This document shows, one piece after another, positions 25,870-33,667 of a stretch of DNA of 64,000 nt (position 1 is the first letter of the stretch; each line of letters starts with the position of its first letter). Location: NCBI RefSeq assembly GCF_003002895.1, contig NZ_PVTI01000012.1, positions 1 to 64,000 on the forward strand, given 5' to 3'. A program made the translations under genes and the position numbers. Source of the stretch: Knoellia remsis (GTDB lineage Bacteria; Actinomycetota; Actinomycetes; Actinomycetales; Dermatophilaceae). The notes beneath the pieces were generated by a model. It had not been told where the DNA came from and did not search any database. It was given only the letters and a program-made list of their open reading frames with translations.

Positions 25870-25887
25870 TTGGCAGGATACTGCCAA
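25870..25887. promoter_or_regulatory. Operator-like palindrome upstream of the LuxR-type gene
   Basis: TTGGCAG-gata-CTGCCAA is a perfect inverted repeat (7-bp arms, 4-nt spacer), 50 bp before the regulator start, positioned for autoregulation. Confidence 0.5.
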
Positions 25888-26007
25888 TGGCATCTGAGTG
25901 CCCGAGAAACCTGTGAGGACCGTGCATGATGGGTCCATCACGTCCGAGGTGGCAGGGGACACAACGGACGTTCGCGCTTCGGCGCGAGGCGCCCTGGCAG
26001 GGGCAGC

Positions 26008-26038
26008 AGAAGGGCCCGGACACCGTCCGGGCCCTTCT
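26008..26038. terminator. Strong hairpin downstream of the fba-DUF3151 operon
   Basis: A perfect 14-bp stem, AGAAGGGCCCGGAC (26008-26021) with its complement at 26025-26038, closes a 3-nt loop 25 bp after the DUF3151 stop on the minus strand. The TTCT end gives only a weak U-tract. Confidence 0.65.
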
Positions 26039-26062
26039 CGCATGCGTGCCGTCGCGTTCGGC

Positions 26063-26467
26063 TCAGAGACCGAGCTCGCGGGCTCCCGTGGCCGACGAGT
26101 CGCGCAGGAAGTCGGCGCAGCGCCGCTCCTCGTCGGTCTCACCGATGGCGCCGGCCGCCCGGGACAACGCCGCGAGCGCCCGCAGGAAGCCGCGGTTCGG
26201 CTCGTGCTCCCACGGCACCGGCCCTTGGCCGCGCCAGCCGGCCCGCCGCAGCGCGTCGAGCCCGCGGTGGTAGCCGGTGCGGGCGTAGGCGTAGCCCTCG
26301 ATCGTGCGTCCGTCCGCGAGGGCGTCCTCGGCGAGGGTCGCCCACGCCAGCGACGACGTGGGGTATGCCGCCGCGACCTGGTCCGCGGCGACGCCGGCTT
26401 CCAGCCGGGTCGCCGCCGGGTCCTCCGGCAGCCGGGTCTCGGGGATGCCGAGCAGGTTCTCGCTCAT
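26063..26467 (-). CDS. DUF3151 domain protein
   Basis: A 134-residue protein of the actinobacterial DUF3151 family: MSENLLGIPETRLPEDP, then PTSSLAWATLAEDALADGRT, GYAYARTGYHRGLDALRRAGW and GPVPWEHEPNRGFLRALAAL. The size is typical. The family has no known activity but is regularly found directly after class II fructose-bisphosphate aldolase, as here (17-nt gap), suggesting a link to glycolysis or its regulation. It is followed by a strong hairpin. Confidence 0.85.
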   Translation of the reverse strand: MSENLLGIPETRLPEDPAATRLEAGVAADQVAAAYPTSSLAWATLAEDALADGRTIEGYAYARTGYHRGLDALRRAGWRGQGPVPWEHEPNRGFLRALAALSRAAGAIGETDEERRCADFLRDSSATGARELGL

Positions 26468-26484
26468 CGGGTCACTCCCGCCGT

Positions 26485-27513
26485 TCAGGACTGGTGGGTG
26501 CCGGCCGAGCGGAGGTTCTCGCAGGCCTCGACGACGCGGGCCGCCATCCCCGCCTCGGCCTCCTTGCCCCAGGCGCGCGGGTCGTAGTCCTTCTTGTTGC
26601 CGACCTCGCCGTCGATCTTGAGGACGCCGTCGTACTTGGTCATCATGTAGCCGACCACGGGGCGGGTGAAGGCATACTGGGTGTCCGTGTCGACGTTCAT
26701 CTTCACGACGCCGTAGTCGACGGCGGCGGCGATCTCCTCGGGCGTGGAGCCCGAGCCGCCGTGGAAGACGAGGTGGAACGGCTTGTCGTCCTCGGTCGTG
26801 AACTCCTGGTGCACGGCGTCCTGCGCGGCCTTGAGGACCTCCGGCTTGAGCTTGACGTTGCCCGGCTTGTAGACGCCGTGGACGTTGCCGAAGGTGAGGG
26901 CGGTCATGTAGTAGCCGCGGTCTCCGGTGCCGAGGGCACGGGCGGTGGCGATGGCGTCCTCGGGGGTGGAGTAGAGCTTGTCGTTGATCTCGTTGGCGAC
27001 GCCGTCCTCCTCGCCACCGACGACCCCGACCTCGATCTCGAGGATGACCTTGGCCGCGCGGCAGAGCTCGAGCAGCTCCTCGGCGATCTGGAGGTTCTCC
27101 TCGAGCGGCACGGCCGACCCGTCCCACATGTGCGACTGGAAGATCGGCAGACCGCCGGCCTTGACACGCTCGGCGCTCGCGGCGAGCAGCGGGCGGATGA
27201 AGCCGTCGAGCTTGTCCTTCGGGCAGTGGTCGGTGTGCAGGGCGATGTTGACGGGGTAGTTCTTCGCGACCTCTTCGGCGTAGGCGGCGAGAGCCTTGGC
27301 GCCGGTGACCATGTCCTTGATCGTCGAGCCGGAGGCGTACTCGCCTCCGCCGGTCGAGACCTGGATGATGCCGTCGCTGCCGGCCTCGGCGAAGCCGCGG
27401 ATGGCCGCGGTGATCGTCTGGCTCGAGGTGATGTTGATGGCCGGGTAGGCGAAGGCGTCGCGCTTGGCCCGGTCGAGCATGTCGGCGTAGACCTCGGGGG
27501 TGGCGATGGGCAT
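26485..27513 (-). CDS. fba: Class II fructose-bisphosphate aldolase
   Basis: The 342-residue zinc enzyme cleaves fructose-1,6-bisphosphate into DHAP and glyceraldehyde-3-phosphate. Visible elements: INITSSQTITAAIRGF, VNIALHTDHCPKDKLDGF with the catalytic Asp and zinc His, QSHMWDGSAVPLEEN, EIEVGVVGGEEDG, TFGNVHGVYKPGNVKL, FHGGSGSTPEEI and KMNVDTDTQYAFTR. A CCAGGAGAGTTC ribosome binding site precedes the chosen ATG; a longer in-frame version has no support. It forms an operon with DUF3151. Confidence 0.95.
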   Translation of the reverse strand: MPIATPEVYADMLDRAKRDAFAYPAINITSSQTITAAIRGFAEAGSDGIIQVSTGGGEYASGSTIKDMVTGAKALAAYAEEVAKNYPVNIALHTDHCPKDKLDGFIRPLLAASAERVKAGGLPIFQSHMWDGSAVPLEENLQIAEELLELCRAAKVILEIEVGVVGGEEDGVANEINDKLYSTPEDAIATARALGTGDRGYYMTALTFGNVHGVYKPGNVKLKPEVLKAAQDAVHQEFTTEDDKPFHLVFHGGSGSTPEEIAAAVDYGVVKMNVDTDTQYAFTRPVVGYMMTKYDGVLKIDGEVGNKKDYDPRAWGKEAEAGMAARVVEACENLRSAGTHQS

Positions 27514-27621
27514 GAACTCTCCTGGTGGCGGTGTGAGGTGGATCGCGTTCGATCCTTCCACGCGCGTTCCCCGCGTCAACAGGGCCGTCCCACGACCGGC
27601 GGGTAACCGGCCCGGGACGGT

Positions 27622-29196
27622 TCAGGCCCGGACGTCGGCGATGCCGGCACGACCTTCCTCGACGAAGATCGAGGCGCGCGTGAACGCCGACCCACCCGGC
27701 CGCGTCACGACCGGCGTGACGACGTAGTCGCACCGGAGCTCGTCACGCGTGAGGTGCACCCGCTGGTAGCCGCGCTGGCTGTTGTGGAAGCGCATGTGCG
27801 GGTTCTCCGCGAGCCACACGTTGCCCAGCGAGTCCTGGTCCAGACCGTCGCCCCCTGAGGAGATGGACGTGCCGAGGAACTCGGTCCCCACCGTCGCCGA
27901 TGCCGCGTCCGTGAAGTCGAGCTTGAGGTCGGCCGCGACGCTGCGGTGCGCGTCCCCGGTCACGACGACGAAGTTCTCGACGCCACGCTCGTGGACACCG
28001 TCGAAGAGACGCTGGCGCGCGGCGGCATACCCGTCCCACGGGTCCATGCCGTACCGCTCGTCGTCGCCCGCGGTGTGGTCGGCCTCCATCATGAAGACCT
28101 GGTTGGCGAGGACGTTCCACGTCGCGGTGGAGCTGGCGAGGCCGCCGAGCAGCCATGCCTCCTGCTCCGCGCCGAGCATGGTGCGGCTGGTGTCCCACCG
28201 CTCCCGGCAGTCGCCGATGCAGGACGCGATGAGCCGGTCGCGCCAGCGGCGCGTGTCGAGGACGTTGACCTGTGCGAGCCCACCGAAGGTGAGGCGCCGG
28301 AAGACCTGCATCTCGGGTCCCGAGGGCATCGAGGTCTTCCGCAGGGGCAGGTTCTCGTAGTAGGCGCGGTATGCCGCGGCGCGCCTCGCGCGGAAGACCG
28401 CCGGGTCCTGGTCTGGCTCGGTGTCGGGCTGCGAGTGATCACCGGCCCAGTTGTTCTCGACGTCGTGGTCGTCGGGCGCGACGACCCAGGCCGCGGCGGC
28501 GTGCGCGGCCTGGAGTGCGGGGTCGAGCTTGTACTGGCTGTAGCGGATCCGGTAGTCCTCGAGGGTGAAGGTCTCGTGGGCCGGCAGGTGGGCGCGGCCG
28601 AGCTTGCCGACGTTGCCACCCTCGTAGATGTAGTCGCCGAGGTGCAGGACGAGGTCGAGGTCGTCCTGGGCCATGTGGTCGAACGCGGTGAAGTAGCCGT
28701 CGTAGTACGCCTGGCAGCTTGCGAACGCGAACGTCATCGAGGCCAGCGAGGTGCCGAGGGCGGGAGCGGTGCGGGTCCGCCCGACCGGGCTGATGTCGTT
28801 GCCGGTCCGGAAGCGGTACCAGTAGACGCGGTCGGGACGGAGTCCGCTGACCTCGGCGTGGACGGAGTGGTTCCACTCCGGGGTCGCCAGCTCGACGCCG
28901 CGGCGCACGACCCGTCGGAACCTCGGGTCCTCGGCGACCTCCCACTGCACGGGGACGCGACGGGCCGGCATACCTCCGGACGCGTCGAGCGCGAGCGGCT
29001 CCGGCGCGAGGCGCGTCCACAGGACCACTCCGTCGGGGAGCGGGTCGCCCGAGGCGACGCTGAGCGTGAACGGGCTCCGGATCGGCGCAGCGAGGCTGGG
29101 CTGCGGGGTGGCGAGGGCGACGGCACCGACGGTGGCTGCGGTGCCACCGAGTCCGAGCAGCTGGCGTCGGTCGAGGATGGGGTTCAGGGAGGCCAT
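27622..29196 (-). CDS. PhoD-family alkaline phosphatase / phosphodiesterase (Tat-exported)
   Basis: The 524-residue protein carries a twin-arginine signal (LDRRQLLGLGG, then a hydrophobic run ending SLAAP near residue 37), as PhoD enzymes fold with metals before export. The N-terminal domain has SGDPLPDGVVLWTRLAP; the phosphatase core shows FASCQAYYDG, HLGDYIYEGG, WVVAPDDHDVENNWAGD and VVTGDAHRS, the Fe/Ca ligands of the family. It probably releases phosphate from extracellular phosphodiesters. No Pho box is recognised. It stands alone, downstream of the ECF42 module on the same strand. Confidence 0.9.
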   Translation of the reverse strand: MASLNPILDRRQLLGLGGTAATVGAVALATPQPSLAAPIRSPFTLSVASGDPLPDGVVLWTRLAPEPLALDASGGMPARRVPVQWEVAEDPRFRRVVRRGVELATPEWNHSVHAEVSGLRPDRVYWYRFRTGNDISPVGRTRTAPALGTSLASMTFAFASCQAYYDGYFTAFDHMAQDDLDLVLHLGDYIYEGGNVGKLGRAHLPAHETFTLEDYRIRYSQYKLDPALQAAHAAAAWVVAPDDHDVENNWAGDHSQPDTEPDQDPAVFRARRAAAYRAYYENLPLRKTSMPSGPEMQVFRRLTFGGLAQVNVLDTRRWRDRLIASCIGDCRERWDTSRTMLGAEQEAWLLGGLASSTATWNVLANQVFMMEADHTAGDDERYGMDPWDGYAAARQRLFDGVHERGVENFVVVTGDAHRSVAADLKLDFTDAASATVGTEFLGTSISSGGDGLDQDSLGNVWLAENPHMRFHNSQRGYQRVHLTRDELRCDYVVTPVVTRPGGSAFTRASIFVEEGRAGIADVRA

Positions 29197-29290
29197 GGCG
29201 TCAACCCAACCGGACCGTCGCTGTCCCTCTGATGAACGCGACACGACGACTCGGTGGCGATCAGCTGACCGCGGCGTGCCCCACGATCGG

Positions 29291-30523
29291 CTAGCTCCCG
29301 GCCTGCACCGTGGCCCGTCGCTCATCGAGGTGTGCTCGCTCGATGTCGTTGTCGCACAGGGCAATCGCGGCATCCAGCTCGGCCAGGGCCGCGTCGGTCT
29401 CACCGGCCCGGGCGAGGAGCTCACCCCTCACGGCAGGGAGCCGATGACCCGGCAGCTCGACGTCGGCGAGCAGGGCGAGTCCGGCACGCGGCCCGTCCGC
29501 CTCTGCCACGGCGACGGACCGCGCCACGCGCACCGCGGGAGACGGGAGGACACCCTCGAGTGCGGCATACAGGTCGGCGATCCGCGACCACCGCGTCTGT
29601 TCGGGGTCGATCGCCACCGCGTGCTCGGCCGCGATGAGCGCTTGGAGTCGGTGGCTCTCGGCGAGCGGCGAGCTGGGTGGCGTGGCGGCGTACTCGCGCT
29701 GCAGGGCCAGTGCCGCGTCGATCTCGTCATGGCGCCAGCGCGACCGGTCCTGGTCGGGTAGCAGGACGAGCCGACCGGCTTCGTCGAGCCGGGCATCACG
29801 ACGCGAGTGCTGCAGCGACATGAGGACGATGAGGTGCGCGAGGGTGTCGGTCGGTCGCAGGTCATGCGCGACGCGCGCGAGCCGGATCGCCTCACCGGCG
29901 AGCTCGGTGCGCACGAGGTCGGGACCGCTGCCGGGTGCGTAGCCGGCCGTGAAGGCGAGGTATGCCGTCCGCGCGACCGTGTCGATCCGGTCACCGAGCA
30001 CGTCGGCCGCCGGGACGGCGAAGGGGATGCCGGCCGTGACGACCTTCTTCTTGGCGCGGGTGATGCGGGCGGCCATGGTCGGCTCGCTCACGAGGAAGAG
30101 GCGAGCGATGTCGGCGGTGGTGACGCCCATGACGAGGCGGAGGGACAGTGCGGTGGCGCCCTCGGGAGGGAGGGCGGGGTGGGCGCACATGAGGACGAGC
30201 CGCAGCAGGTCGTCCTCGACGAGTGAGCCGTCGTCGGCCATGGTCCCGCCCTGCCTGCGGTGGGTCTGTTGGACGACGAGGAGCGGCTCCTTGCGGGCGG
30301 CCGTCGCCTCGGTGCGGAGGCGGTCGAGGATGCGGCGGCGGGCGGCGGTGTGCAGCCAGGCCGCCGGATTGTCGGGAGTGCCGGCGTCGGGCCAGGTGCG
30401 CGCGGCCGCCTCGACGGCGTCGCCGAGCGCGTCCTCGACGAGGTCGAGCCGGCGGAAGTGCGCGAGGAGCAGGGCCACGAGCCGGCCCCACTCCTCGCGC
30501 ACCACACGCTCGAGCGGTGTCAC
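29291..30523 (-). CDS. ECF42-type RNA polymerase sigma factor with C-terminal TPR-like domain
   Basis: A 410-residue ECF sigma factor. Sigma-2: ERVVREEWGRLVALLLAHF and VEDALGDAVEAAARTWPDAG; region 2.4/linker AWLHTAARRRILDRLRTEA; sigma-4: GVTTADIARLFLVSEPTMAA with ARITRAKKKV; then a roughly 200-residue helical extension (APGSGPDLVRTELAGEAIRL, AALQREYAATP, PAVRVARSVAVAEADGP) typical of ECF42, where this domain is needed for activity. The GTG start overlaps the stop of a 24-codon reading frame. ECF42 factors are genetically linked to YCII (DGPF) proteins, exactly as seen upstream, and there is no anti-sigma gene. Confidence 0.88.
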   Translation of the reverse strand: MTPLERVVREEWGRLVALLLAHFRRLDLVEDALGDAVEAAARTWPDAGTPDNPAAWLHTAARRRILDRLRTEATAARKEPLLVVQQTHRRQGGTMADDGSLVEDDLLRLVLMCAHPALPPEGATALSLRLVMGVTTADIARLFLVSEPTMAARITRAKKKVVTAGIPFAVPAADVLGDRIDTVARTAYLAFTAGYAPGSGPDLVRTELAGEAIRLARVAHDLRPTDTLAHLIVLMSLQHSRRDARLDEAGRLVLLPDQDRSRWRHDEIDAALALQREYAATPPSSPLAESHRLQALIAAEHAVAIDPEQTRWSRIADLYAALEGVLPSPAVRVARSVAVAEADGPRAGLALLADVELPGHRLPAVRGELLARAGETDAALAELDAAIALCDNDIERAHLDERRATVQAGS

Positions 30524-30594
30524 CCGGCGTGCTCGTCGTCGGTGGCGAGGGTGGGGCGCAGCGCCAACGCGATGAGGACGACGTAGCGCCTCAT
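30520..30594 (-). CDS. 24-codon reading frame bridging the YCII and ECF42 genes
   Basis: The frame reads MRRYVVLIALALRPTLATDD then EHAG and stops. Its ATG overlaps the YCII stop (ATGA) and its stop overlaps the sigma GTG (GTGA), so it links the two genes by translational coupling. The first eight residues resemble the start of DGPF/YCII proteins (MRYVVLI), so it may be a remnant of a third YCII gene kept as a coupling peptide. No ribosome binding site of its own is needed. Confidence 0.5.
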   Translation of the reverse strand: MRRYVVLIALALRPTLATDDEHAG

Positions 30595-30980
30595 TGCCGG
30601 CGGTCGGCGTCGGTGACGACGGGGCGGACCTCGATGCCGTCGCCGAGCTCGGCGAGCGGCTGGCAGCAGTCGAGCAGGTCGTCGAGGTCGCTCGTGCGGA
30701 CCTGGAAGTAGCCGCCGACCTGCTCGGCGGACTCGGCGAACGGGCCGTCCGTGACGGGACCGCCGCCGAGCCGGATGGACCTGGCCGTCGCGGTGCCATG
30801 CAGCTCGGCACCTCCAGTGACAGTGTGGCCACGCTCGGCGAGCTGCTGCGCGAAACGGCCGTAGACGGCATACCCGTCCGCCCGCTCCTGCGGGCTCATC
30901 GTCGTCCACCAGCGGTCGGTGTTGCCGACGATGAGCACGACGTACTCCTTCTCCTGCTGGGCGTTCCTGGTGTCAGTCAT
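30591..30980 (-). CDS. YCII/DGPF-domain protein, ECF42-associated
   Basis: The 129-residue protein has the ferredoxin-like YCII fold with the defining DGPF motif (GGGPVTDGPFAESAEQVGGYF, middle of the protein) preceded by a conserved EKEYVVLIVGNTDRWWTTMS. The family is small and of unknown activity; in ECF42 loci such proteins are the main sigma targets and may act as enzymes or regulators of the stress response. It is the second gene of the ECF42 operon, 18 nt after the first YCII gene. Confidence 0.85.
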   Translation of the reverse strand: MTDTRNAQQEKEYVVLIVGNTDRWWTTMSPQERADGYAVYGRFAQQLAERGHTVTGGAELHGTATARSIRLGGGPVTDGPFAESAEQVGGYFQVRTSDLDDLLDCCQPLAELGDGIEVRPVVTDADRRQ

Positions 30981-30998
30981 GGTGAATCCCCTTGTCTC

Positions 30999-31346
30999 TC
31001 AGACCATTCGGCGGAACTCGATGTGCTCACCGCGCGCGGCGAACTCGGTGCAGATGCGGCGCAGGTCGTCCTCGTCGTCGCTGTCGACGAGGTAGAACCC
31101 CACGACCTGCTCGGCGGACTCGGTGAACGGGCCGTCGGTGACGAGCGCGTTGCCGCAGCCGTCGGGCCGCATCGAGGTGGCCTGTGCCGAGGGCTCCAGC
31201 GGACCGACCGCGACGACGGTGTGACCACCGGCGGCGAGGTCGGCGTGGAACGTCTCGTGCGACTGCTGGCCCTTCGCGTGCTCCTCGGGCGGCAGCCGAT
31301 CCCACTCCGCCTCGGGGGCCGGCAGCAGGATCAGGTAGCGGCTCAT
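30999..31346 (-). CDS. YCII/DGPF-domain protein, first gene of the ECF42 operon
   Basis: A 115-residue paralogue of the next gene: MSRYLILLPAPEAEWDRLPP, then the DGPF motif in NALVTDGPFTESAEQVVGFYLV and a C-terminal RGEHIEFRRMV. The pair share the fold but differ in the loop before DGPF. GGAGGAGAACC is a good ribosome binding site. The ECF42-type promoter starts 54 bp upstream of its ATG, so the operon is YCII, YCII, short frame, sigma. Confidence 0.88.
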   Translation of the reverse strand: MSRYLILLPAPEAEWDRLPPEEHAKGQQSHETFHADLAAGGHTVVAVGPLEPSAQATSMRPDGCGNALVTDGPFTESAEQVVGFYLVDSDDEDDLRRICTEFAARGEHIEFRRMV

Positions 31347-31399
31347 CGGTTCTCCTCCTGGTCAGGTGGCGGGGCCGCGGGCGCAACCCTCACTCCGAT

Positions 31400-31426
31400 G
31401 ACGAGCGAACCACACCCCGATCGACA
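31400..31426 (-). promoter_or_regulatory. Probable ECF42 promoter
   Basis: On the minus strand, TGTCGA (31426-31421) is followed after 17 nt by CGTC (31403-31400). This equals the reported ECF42 promoter elements TGTCGA (-35) and CG[A/T]C (-10). It points at the YCII-YCII-sigma operon, so the sigma factor should control its own transcription. Confidence 0.75.
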
Positions 31427-31479
31427 CCCGGGCCCGAAAAATCCTCGCCTTGTGTGCCTGACGCAGACGAAGACGTCTG

Positions 31480-33489
31480 TCAGGCACTCAGGGCGGGTGG
31501 GAGGGGCTGCGCGTGGACGACGGTGAGGTCCGAGACGGCGCGGGTGAGGACGACGTAGAGCCGTCGCAGTCCGGTGCGCTCGTCCGGCTCGGCCGCGGCG
31601 ATCTCGGCCGGCTCGAGCACGAGGACGTGGTCGAACTCGAGCCCCTTGGCGACGGTCGCGGGCACGACGTCCACCTGGTGCTCGACGTCGCCGTGACCGG
31701 CGCCGAGGGTCCCGTGGTCGATCCCGGCGGCGGTCAGCGCCGTCGACACCTCGCCCACGCGGGCATCCGGCACGATGACGCCGACACTCCCCTCGCGGGT
31801 CCGCACCTCCTCCACCCGCTCCACGAGGGCCCCGACCAGCTCCGCCCCCGCCACCGGCACGAGGTCGAGCCGGCCGGGGTTGTCGCGCACCGACTCCGGC
31901 GCGGCCAGCCCCGGGGCCGCCTCCGGCAGCAACCGGGCCGCGAACTCGATGACGGACGCCGGCACCCGGAAGCCGCGCCGCAGCTCCTCGACCACGCCGT
32001 CGGGCTTGCCGAGATGACGCAGGCTCTCGACCCAGGACGCGGTCGCCCACGGCGTCGTCCCCTGCGCGATGTCGCCCAGGACCGTCGCCGCACCGGTCGA
32101 GCAGCGCCGCCCGACCGCCCGCAGCTGCATCGGCGACAGGTCCTGCGCCTCGTCGAGCACGACGTGCCCGAGGCCCGGGGTCCGCTCGAGGAGGTCACCG
32201 AGCTCGTCGAGCAGCCACGTGTCGGCGAGCGACCACTTCGCTGTGCCGGGCGTGCGGGAAGGCTTGTCCCACACCAGCATTCGCTGTTCGTCACCGGTGA
32301 GGACGCCGTCCGCCGCTGCCGCGAGGACCTGCGGGTCGGACAACAGCCGGTGGAGCAGCGACCGGGCGTCGACCTTGGGCCACAGCGACGCGGCATACGC
32401 CTTGACCGGCGCGCTGCGCGCGACGGCGTCCTGCACGCGGTCGTCGGGGTACTCCCCCAGCGCCTCCATCTTGACGAGGACCGCGTGGGCGAGCCGTTGC
32501 GGCAGCAGCTGCCGCGCGGACTCGTAGCGGATCTCGCGTCCGGCGAGTCCGTCGGCGAGCGGCGCGATGTCGTATGCCGGTACGCGCCACCGTCGCGAGC
32601 CGCGCGGCACGACCATGGCCTCGGCCGGCGGGACGAGGTGCGACCACACGGCGCGGTGCAGCACCTCCGCCATGCGCGCGTCGCCCTTGAGCCGGGCCAC
32701 GTCGGGCTCGTCCACGGCCCGCACCGGAACCGACGCCGTGAGGGCCTCGATGCTCGTGTGCCGCACCTCGACCTCGCCCAGCGTGGGCAGCACCGCACCG
32801 ATGTGCTCGAGGAACGCATCGTTGGGGCCGATGACGAGGACGCCACTGCGACTCAGCCGCTCGCGGTACGCGTAGAGCAGCCACGCGGCGCGATGCAGCC
32901 CGACCGCGGTCTTGCCCGTGCCCGGCGCACCCTGGATGCAGACCGTCGTCGCGGCGTCGACGCGAACGAGCGCGTCCTGCTCGGGCTGGATCGTCGCGAC
33001 GATGTCGCGCATCGGGCCGACGCGAGGGCGCTCGATTTCGGTGGCGAGGATCTGCGAATGCGCCTCCGGTTCAGCGGGATCGAGCAGGTGCTCGTCCTCG
33101 ATCGCGGTGATCTGGCCGTGGTCGTAGCCGAACCTTCGGCGCAGTCGCACGCCCATCGGGTCCGCGTGCGACGCGCGATAGAACGTCGACGACACCGGAG
33201 CACGCCAGTCGATGACGAGCGGGTCGCCCGCGTCGTCGGTGACGTGGCGGCGTCCGACGTACCACCGCTCCTCGGTGTCGAGGTCGACGCGACCGAAGAA
33301 GAGGGCCGTCGTCGGGTCGTCCTCGAGGGACCTGGCCCGGCGCCAGAGGTTCTCGGCGAGCCGCTCGGAGGACACCGCGTCGCCGCCCTGGACGTCGAGG
33401 GCGAGTGTGCGCTCGCGCATGCGGGCCAGTTCGGCGCGGGCGGTCTCGAGGTGGTGTCGTTCTTCCGTGAGCTCCTCGTTCATGGGCAT
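31480..33489 (-). CDS. HelD-like RNA polymerase recycling / rifamycin-tolerance-type protein
   Basis: A 669-residue UvrD-like ATPase of the actinobacterial (class II) HelD group. N-terminal coiled arm (ELTEERHHLETARAELARMR), PLVIDWRAPVSSTFYRASHA, Walker A GAPGTGKTAVGLHRAAWLL near residue 188, Walker B-like HVVLDEAQDLSPMQLRAVG, and C-terminal RRLYVVLTRAVSDLTVVHA. Mycobacterial and Streptomyces relatives bind RNA polymerase, clear nucleic acids and can dislodge rifampicin (HelR). It is divergent from the Asp23 operon with a CRP-type site in the gap. It is shorter than the copy at 21254-23470 in the insert region. Confidence 0.87.
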   Translation of the reverse strand: MPMNEELTEERHHLETARAELARMRERTLALDVQGGDAVSSERLAENLWRRARSLEDDPTTALFFGRVDLDTEERWYVGRRHVTDDAGDPLVIDWRAPVSSTFYRASHADPMGVRLRRRFGYDHGQITAIEDEHLLDPAEPEAHSQILATEIERPRVGPMRDIVATIQPEQDALVRVDAATTVCIQGAPGTGKTAVGLHRAAWLLYAYRERLSRSGVLVIGPNDAFLEHIGAVLPTLGEVEVRHTSIEALTASVPVRAVDEPDVARLKGDARMAEVLHRAVWSHLVPPAEAMVVPRGSRRWRVPAYDIAPLADGLAGREIRYESARQLLPQRLAHAVLVKMEALGEYPDDRVQDAVARSAPVKAYAASLWPKVDARSLLHRLLSDPQVLAAAADGVLTGDEQRMLVWDKPSRTPGTAKWSLADTWLLDELGDLLERTPGLGHVVLDEAQDLSPMQLRAVGRRCSTGAATVLGDIAQGTTPWATASWVESLRHLGKPDGVVEELRRGFRVPASVIEFAARLLPEAAPGLAAPESVRDNPGRLDLVPVAGAELVGALVERVEEVRTREGSVGVIVPDARVGEVSTALTAAGIDHGTLGAGHGDVEHQVDVVPATVAKGLEFDHVLVLEPAEIAAAEPDERTGLRRLYVVLTRAVSDLTVVHAQPLPPALSA

Positions 33490-33556
33490 GACGAAGTGCC
33501 TCTCCTGAGCTCAGGGATGGGGTGGGGGGAAGGAACAGCCTAGGTGAGGCGAGACG

Positions 33557-33572
33557 TGTGACGCGGATCACA
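33557..33572. promoter_or_regulatory. Perfect CRP/GlxR-type binding site
   Basis: TGTGA-cgcgga-TCACA matches the CRP-family consensus TGTGA-N6-TCACA exactly, and the palindrome extends one base each side. It lies 68 bp before the helD-like gene and 96 bp before the first Asp23 gene, so a cAMP-responsive regulator could act on both. Confidence 0.75.
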
Positions 33573-33667
33573 CGGCATACGGCATGAGGAAGGATCGGCT
33601 GGCGACGTCTTCCTCGTGTCCTGATCGTTCGGCCCGGATGACGCCGGGCCTGTCCCCAAGGAGCATC

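Noticed and set aside
33490-33667. Rifamycin-response type inverted repeat upstream of the helD-like gene
   Set aside because: The only strong palindrome there is a CRP-type site; nothing similar is found before the Arr fusion or the other helD-like gene.
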